Source of the DNA: Rubrobacter xylanophilus
Lineage (GTDB): Bacteria > Actinomycetota > Rubrobacteria > Rubrobacterales > Rubrobacteraceae
Assembly (NCBI RefSeq): GCF_007164525.1
Contig: NZ_AP019791.1
Coordinates: forward strand, 496,001-560,000
DNA length: 64,000 bases
Direction of reading: 5' to 3'
Of this stretch, positions 60,033 through 64,000 are shown in pieces. The position numbers and the translations under genes are program-made. Position 1 is the stretch's first letter. Each line of letters opens with the position of its first letter. The notes below the pieces were generated by a model, which was not told where the DNA came from, ran no database searches, and saw only the letters and a program-made list of their open reading frames with translations.

Positions 60033-61468
60033 CCCCGCCAGAAGGCGGGGGTGAGAATCACCAGCACGGTGAACAGCTCGAGCCTTCCCAGCAGCATGAG
60101 CAGGCTCAGCATCAGCTTCGCCGTGGCGGGGAGCTCCGCGTAGAAGGTAGGATCGCCGGGGGCCCCCGGCGCCGTGCCGGTGATGTTCAGGCAGGCGAAG
60201 GCCGAGCCGAAGGCCGCGCCCAGCGGCACCTGGTGGAGCGCCATGAGCAGGGTCCCGGCCACCAGCGTCGCCACGTAGACGAAGAAGAAGCCCATCAGGC
60301 TCGCACGCAGCCGCTCGGGGACGACCCTCCGACCGAGCTTCAGGGCGGTCACGGCCCGCGGGTGGACCATCCGGAAGGCGTCCTGGAAGGCGTTCTTCGT
60401 GAGCAGGAGGGCCCGCACCACCTTCAGGCCGCCCGATGTCGAGCCCGCGCAGCCCCCTATGCCCATGAGCACCATCAGCAGGGCCTGCGAGAGGGGATCC
60501 CACGAGTCCCAGTCCGCTGTGCTGAAGCCGGTGCCGGTGGTGAGGCTGGCGCTCTGGAAGAGCGCCAGCCGGAGGGCCGTGAGGGGTGATTGCTGGTAGT
60601 CGAAGGCGTAAAGAGAGACGGTCATGATGGCGGTGGCGGAGAGGATCAGGGTCAGATACGCCAGGTATTCGGCGTTGGTCAGCGCCTCCCTGAAACGGCC
60701 CCGCACCACCTGAAAATACAGGGCGAAGTTCGTCCCGGAGAAGATCATGCCGGCCACGAGCACCAGCTCCACGGCTATCGAGTCGAAGGCTGCGATGGAT
60801 CCTTGGCGGGTGGAGTAGCCGCCGGTGGCCACGGTGGTGAGCGCGTGGTTTGCGGCGTCGAACGGTCCCATGCCCGCTGCGAGCAGCGCCGCGGCGAGCA
60901 CCACGGTGAGCGACACATAGATGTAGGTGAGCACCTTGGCCGTGTCCCGGATGCGGGGCGTCAGGCGCTCGGCGAGGGGAGTTGCGGCCTCGGCCGAGTA
61001 GAGCTGGGCGGCTCCGAAGCCCACGAGCGGCGCGACGGCGACGAAGAGCACGACGATTCCGATCCCGCCGAACCACTGGCTCATGCTCCTCCAGAGCAGT
61101 AAGGAGGGCGAGAGCTCCTCCGTCGTGGAGACGCCGGTGGTGGTGAAGCCGGCCATGGCGTTGAAGAACGCCTCCACCGGGGACATGAGCCCCGAGGCGT
61201 AGAACGGCAGCGACCCCGCCGCGGCCACCGAGATCCAGCCGAGCACCACCATCAGGAACACGTCGCGGATGGAGACGTAGGCGCTGGGGCGCCCGCGGGA
61301 GAGGGCGAAGACCATCCCGCCCGCGAGCAGAGCCGCCACCGCCGGGAGCGCGAAGGAGAGCCAGTGGCCGTCCGAGATCAGGTAGGAGAAGGCCGCCGGG
61401 ATCAGCATGGCCGCCCCGGTCGCGGCCACCACGGCCCCGAGGACGCTGGCTATGACCCTAGGGTGCAA
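60029..61468 (-). CDS. trkH: Trk/Ktr potassium transporter membrane subunit
   Basis: 479 aa from TTG 61468 (GAGAGG 5 nt upstream), which gives the typical N-terminus LHPRVIASVLG; GTG 61507 deeper in trkA is the alternative. Four pore loops carry the selectivity glycines: GFTTTGVST, TTVATGGYST, LTTGTGFST and CLNITGTAPG. Potassium import is gated by the TrkA subunit encoded just upstream with an 11-nt overlap. K+ would balance anionic solutes such as di-inositol phosphate. Confidence 0.92.
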   Translation of the reverse strand: MHPRVIASVLGAVVAATGAAMLIPAAFSYLISDGHWLSFALPAVAALLAGGMVFALSRGRPSAYVSIRDVFLMVVLGWISVAAAGSLPFYASGLMSPVEAFFNAMAGFTTTGVSTTEELSPSLLLWRSMSQWFGGIGIVVLFVAVAPLVGFGAAQLYSAEAATPLAERLTPRIRDTAKVLTYIYVSLTVVLAAALLAAGMGPFDAANHALTTVATGGYSTRQGSIAAFDSIAVELVLVAGMIFSGTNFALYFQVVRGRFREALTNAEYLAYLTLILSATAIMTVSLYAFDYQQSPLTALRLALFQSASLTTGTGFSTADWDSWDPLSQALLMVLMGIGGCAGSTSGGLKVVRALLLTKNAFQDAFRMVHPRAVTALKLGRRVVPERLRASLMGFFFVYVATLVAGTLLMALHQVPLGAAFGSAFACLNITGTAPGAPGDPTFYAELPATAKLMLSLLMLLGRLELFTVLVILTPAFWRG

Positions 61469-62789
61469 AGAGCCTCTCGACCCTCTCCACGGCACGCTCG
61501 ACGGCAAAGACGATCACGTCGTCCCCCGGCTCCAGGGCGTCCCGGCCGGTGGGGATGAGTACCTCCCCGTTCCGGATCACCGCCCCGATGATCGCCCCCT
61601 CGGGGAAGTCCACCTCGGCGAGCGGCCGGCCGGAGATCCTGCACCCCTGAGGCACCCGCAGCTCTATCATCTGCGCCCCGCTCTCCAGCAGGGCGACGTT
61701 CACCACCTCGCCCCGGCGCACGAAGCGCAGGATGGCCTCCGCGGCCAGCAGCCGCGGGGAGATCGTCAGGTCCACCCCCAGGGCGTCGGCCAGCGGGGCG
61801 AACTCGCCCTGGCTGATCCCCGCGATCGTCCGCCGGGCTCCCAGCCTGCGGGCGTACATCGCCGCCAGAAGGTTCGCCCGGTCGTCGCGGGTCACCGCGA
61901 CGAAAGCGTCGGCCTGGTCCACCCGCTCCTGCAGCAGGAAGTCCTCCGAGAGGGCGTCGGCGTGGAGCACGAAGCCCTTGCGCAGCTGCGAGGCCACGTA
62001 CCGCGCCCGACGCTCGTCGCGCTCTATGACCTTGACGTCCATCCCGGCCTCTTCCAGCGCGAGCGCCAGCCGCAGCCCGATCCTCCCGCCGCCGTAGATC
62101 ACGACCTCCCTCACCGGGGCGGTGTCGGCGCCGACGGCTCTCACGGCCTCCGAGACAGGGCGGGCGGTCACGAGGAGGATGTGGTCCCGCTCTTCGAGCA
62201 CCGTGTCCCCGCGCGGAACGAGAGCCTCGCCCTCCCGGACTATCCCGACGATGAGGGTCTCCGCAGGAAGCCTCACGTCGCGCAGCGCCCGGCCCACCAC
62301 GGGCGAGCCTTTCTCCAGGATGACCTCCGCCGCGGCCACCCTCTCCCCGGCGAAGGTGTCCAGGTTGACCGCCCCCGGCACCAGAAGGACGGTCCGGATT
62401 GTCTTCGCGGCCATCTGTTCGGTGTGGATGACGAAGTCTATGCCGAGCGTCTCCTGGGCGAAGGGCTCCTCCGGGTCGTAGTAGTCGGGGTTGTGGAGGC
62501 GGGCGACCGTGAGCCGCACGCCCTGGGTCTTGGCCAGCAGGCAGCCTATGATGTTCGCCTCGTCGGAGTTTGTGGCCGCCACCAGCAGGTCGGCGTCGTC
62601 TATGCCCGCCTCCGAGAGTACCCGGGGACTGGCGCCGTTGCCCTGGATGACCAGCGCGTCGAGCTGCTCTGAGACCTGTTCCACGAGAGATTCGTCCTGC
62701 TCCACCAGGATCACCTGGTGCCCCTCTCGCGAGAGCATCCGGGCGGTGTTGAAGCCCACCTCGCCGGCGCCGAGTATGACGGTGCGCAT
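61458..62789 (-). CDS. trkA: Trk potassium uptake regulatory subunit TrkA
   Basis: 443 aa with two repeats of RCK_N and RCK_C. The first Rossmann motif is VILGAGEVGFNTARML at the N-terminus and the second VVIYGGGRIGLRLALAL at about 230, each followed by an acidic Asp/Glu strand end for NAD(H) or ATP. It gates TrkH in response to nucleotides. The start is preceded by GGAG and by a 30-codon ORF that ends 11 nt upstream. Confidence 0.93.
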   Translation of the reverse strand: MRTVILGAGEVGFNTARMLSREGHQVILVEQDESLVEQVSEQLDALVIQGNGASPRVLSEAGIDDADLLVAATNSDEANIIGCLLAKTQGVRLTVARLHNPDYYDPEEPFAQETLGIDFVIHTEQMAAKTIRTVLLVPGAVNLDTFAGERVAAAEVILEKGSPVVGRALRDVRLPAETLIVGIVREGEALVPRGDTVLEERDHILLVTARPVSEAVRAVGADTAPVREVVIYGGGRIGLRLALALEEAGMDVKVIERDERRARYVASQLRKGFVLHADALSEDFLLQERVDQADAFVAVTRDDRANLLAAMYARRLGARRTIAGISQGEFAPLADALGVDLTISPRLLAAEAILRFVRRGEVVNVALLESGAQMIELRVPQGCRISGRPLAEVDFPEGAIIGAVIRNGEVLIPTGRDALEPGDDVIVFAVERAVERVERLFAP

Positions 62790-62799
62790 CCTGCTTCTC

Positions 62800-62892
62800 C
62801 TACTCCTCCCCGACGGGTTTCGGGGAAAACATGAGGGACGCTTCTGGAGCGTCCGTTGCTTCTGGCCCTGTCTGCGCGAACCGCCGCTTCAT
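62800..62892 (-). CDS. 30-residue ORF immediately upstream of trkA
   Basis: ATG 62892 to TAG 62800-62802 encodes a 30-residue peptide beginning MKRRFAQTGPEATDAPE and ending in SFPK-like Phe/Pro/Glu residues. GGAGGAGG lies about 10-12 nt upstream of the ATG. Its stop is 10 nt before the trkA start, so it could be a leader peptide or small Trk partner. No homologue is known to me. Confidence 0.4.
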   Translation of the reverse strand: MKRRFAQTGPEATDAPEASLMFSPKPVGEE

Positions 62893-62938
62893 CTTGTGTC
62901 CAATCCTCCTCCGGACGAACGTGCCGCCGCGAGCGGGA

Positions 62939-62960
62939 ACCGCCTCACCGGTGAGGCGGT
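62939..62960. promoter_or_regulatory. 22-bp perfect palindrome upstream of the trkA transcription unit
   Basis: ACCGCCTCACC (62939-62949) is followed directly by its exact inverse complement (62950-62960), with no loop. The absence of a loop favours a dimeric repressor site over a terminator. It lies 47 nt upstream of the 30-codon ORF on the minus strand, between sucD and trkA. The rest of the 318-nt gap (62790-63107) holds that ORF and a weak hairpin CGACCAG/CTGGTCG (63065-63071, 63082-63088) that may end sucD. Confidence 0.5.
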
Positions 62961-63107
62961 GTTCGGCGAGCGTCGCCGTCTGCAGCGGTAGTTTACCGGT
63001 CCCACCGGAAATCCGCGTTGAACGGGGAAAGAGACGGTCGCGGTTCCACGGGGTTCGATCGGAGCGACCAGCCATGCCGGACTGGTCGTGCGCGCTACGG
63101 CGCAGAC

Positions 63108-63989
63108 CTACGGCGACTCGTGGCCCAGCGCCTCGGCCACCAGCCGCGCCACCTCCGAGGGGTTCTCCGCCGCCCGGATGCCCGCCCGGCGCAGCGCCTC
63201 GCTCTTGGCCTGGGCGGTCGTCTCCCCGCCCGAAACGATCGCCCCGGCGTGGCCCATCGTCTTCCCCTCCGGGGCGGTGAAGCCCGCGATGTAGGCCACC
63301 ACCGGCGTCTCCATCTTCGCCTTTATGTATTCCGCTGCCCGCTGCTCGGCGTTGCCCCCGATCTCCCCGATCATCACCACGCACTCGGTCTCGGGGTCGG
63401 CCTCGAACTTCTTGAGTACCTCGATGAAGTCCGTCCCGATGATCGGGTCGCCCCCGATGCCCACCGCGGTGCTCTGGCCGAGCCCGATCTGGGTGAGCTC
63501 GTTGACGATCTGGTAGGTGAGCGTCCCGCTGCGGCTCACCACCCCCACGCCTCCGGGGGAGAAGATGTCGGCGGGCATGATGGAGACGTTCGCCTTGCCA
63601 GGGGAGAAGATGCCGGGACAGTTGGGCCCGATGAGGGTGGCGTCCCGCATCCGCAGGTAGTCGGTGACCCGCATCATGTCGTGCACCGGAACCCCCTCGG
63701 TGATGCAGCACACCACCTCTATCCCGGCGTCCAGCGCCTCGTAGACCGCGTCGGCGGCGAAGGGGGCCGGGACGAAGATGATGCTGGTGTTGGCCCCGGT
63801 CTCCTCCACCGCCCGGGAGACGGTGTCGAAGACGGGCACCCCCTCGAAGCTCTGCCCACCCTTGCCCGGGGTCACCCCGGCGACCACCCGCGTGCCGCTC
63901 TTGAGCATCCTGCGGGTGTGGAAGGCCCCCTCGCGGCCGGTTATGCCCTGGACCAGAAGGCGGGTGTTCTCGTCTGCGAGTATCGCCAT
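63108..63989 (-). CDS. sucD: Succinyl-CoA synthetase alpha subunit (ADP/GDP-forming)
   Basis: 293 aa. CoA-binding Rossmann N-terminus ([21 protein letters not shown]), [28 protein letters not shown] and the phosphohistidine GHAGAIV near the end. It forms succinate and ATP/GTP from succinyl-CoA in the citric acid cycle together with SucC. Only 11 nt remain upstream before the window edge and they contain TAG stops on this strand, consistent with sucC ending there in the usual sucCD operon. Confidence 0.95.
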   Translation of the reverse strand: MAILADENTRLLVQGITGREGAFHTRRMLKSGTRVVAGVTPGKGGQSFEGVPVFDTVSRAVEETGANTSIIFVPAPFAADAVYEALDAGIEVVCCITEGVPVHDMMRVTDYLRMRDATLIGPNCPGIFSPGKANVSIMPADIFSPGGVGVVSRSGTLTYQIVNELTQIGLGQSTAVGIGGDPIIGTDFIEVLKKFEADPETECVVMIGEIGGNAEQRAAEYIKAKMETPVVAYIAGFTAPEGKTMGHAGAIVSGGETTAQAKSEALRRAGIRAAENPSEVARLVAEALGHESP

Positions 63990-64000
63990 CTACTAGTGAC

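Overview
The window is about 70% G+C with C/G-rich third codon positions, dense gene packing and frequent GTG/TTG starts. It looks like a chromosomal segment of a thermophilic actinobacterium, most probably Rubrobacter (R. xylanophilus-like). The strongest pointer is the divergent pair of a fused CTP:inositol-1-phosphate cytidylyltransferase/di-myo-inositol-phosphate-phosphate synthase and myo-inositol-1-phosphate synthase, the route to the thermolyte di-myo-inositol phosphate. I recall this solute being reported from R. xylanophilus; the species assignment is inference. I see no rRNA, tRNA, CRISPR, insertion sequence or prophage.

Layout. 1-25 kb is housekeeping and stress: MscS channel, Nudix hydrolase, the inositol solute pair, MIP18-type protein, AlkA glycosylase, YjbQ, Na+/alanine symporter, NDH-2, PgsA, PfpI protein, a long coiled-coil protein, two Fur regulators, SppA, two exporters (Fsr-type MFS, MMPL), an MBL/PAP2 pair, a group 2 sigma factor divergent from an RsbRD-degenerate GGDEF protein, an IsdG-like monooxygenase and a Crp regulator.

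25-38.5 kb is a cell-surface glycan or glycolipid island: Tat-type sulfatase, sugar epimerase, Wzx-like flippase, polyprenyl-phosphate-sugar synthase (DUF2304-GT2), three large GT-C-like membrane proteins (one DUF2723), UDP-sulfoquinovose synthase (SQD1) and undecaprenyl-diphosphate phosphatase. Four intergenic regions in this island carry arrays of four to five GGTTAA-like elements spaced about 11 bp apart, directly upstream of promoter-like sequences. This is the geometry of PhoB/PhoP (OmpR-family) boxes. I propose one response regulator, possibly phosphate-responsive, controlling a sulfonated surface glycan or sulfolipid. This is the most interesting system in the window.

38.5-64 kb is metabolism and transport: PheA, a stand-alone HARE-HTH protein, a cold-shock-domain fusion, VanW-type wall protein, RidA and flavin reductase, PrsW protease, MobA, YdcF, EamA, GH15 glycosidase, nitrilase-family amidase, lactate permease with a divergent XRE-cupin repressor, PncB, gamma-glutamyltransferase with arginase, the TrkH/TrkA potassium uptake pair and SucD. 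Trk fits the inositol-solute genes because anionic thermolytes need K+ as counter-ion.

Three expression features recur: start codons 6-12 nt downstream of a -10-like hexamer (leaderless or nearly leaderless mRNAs); at least three 8-12 codon upstream ORFs that begin at the predicted transcription start and overlap the main start codon as ATGA or GTGA; and six convergent gene pairs whose two TAG stops share one CTAG. Where I moved a start codon I did so on ribosome-binding sites, -10 position or family N-termini; the alternatives are stated.
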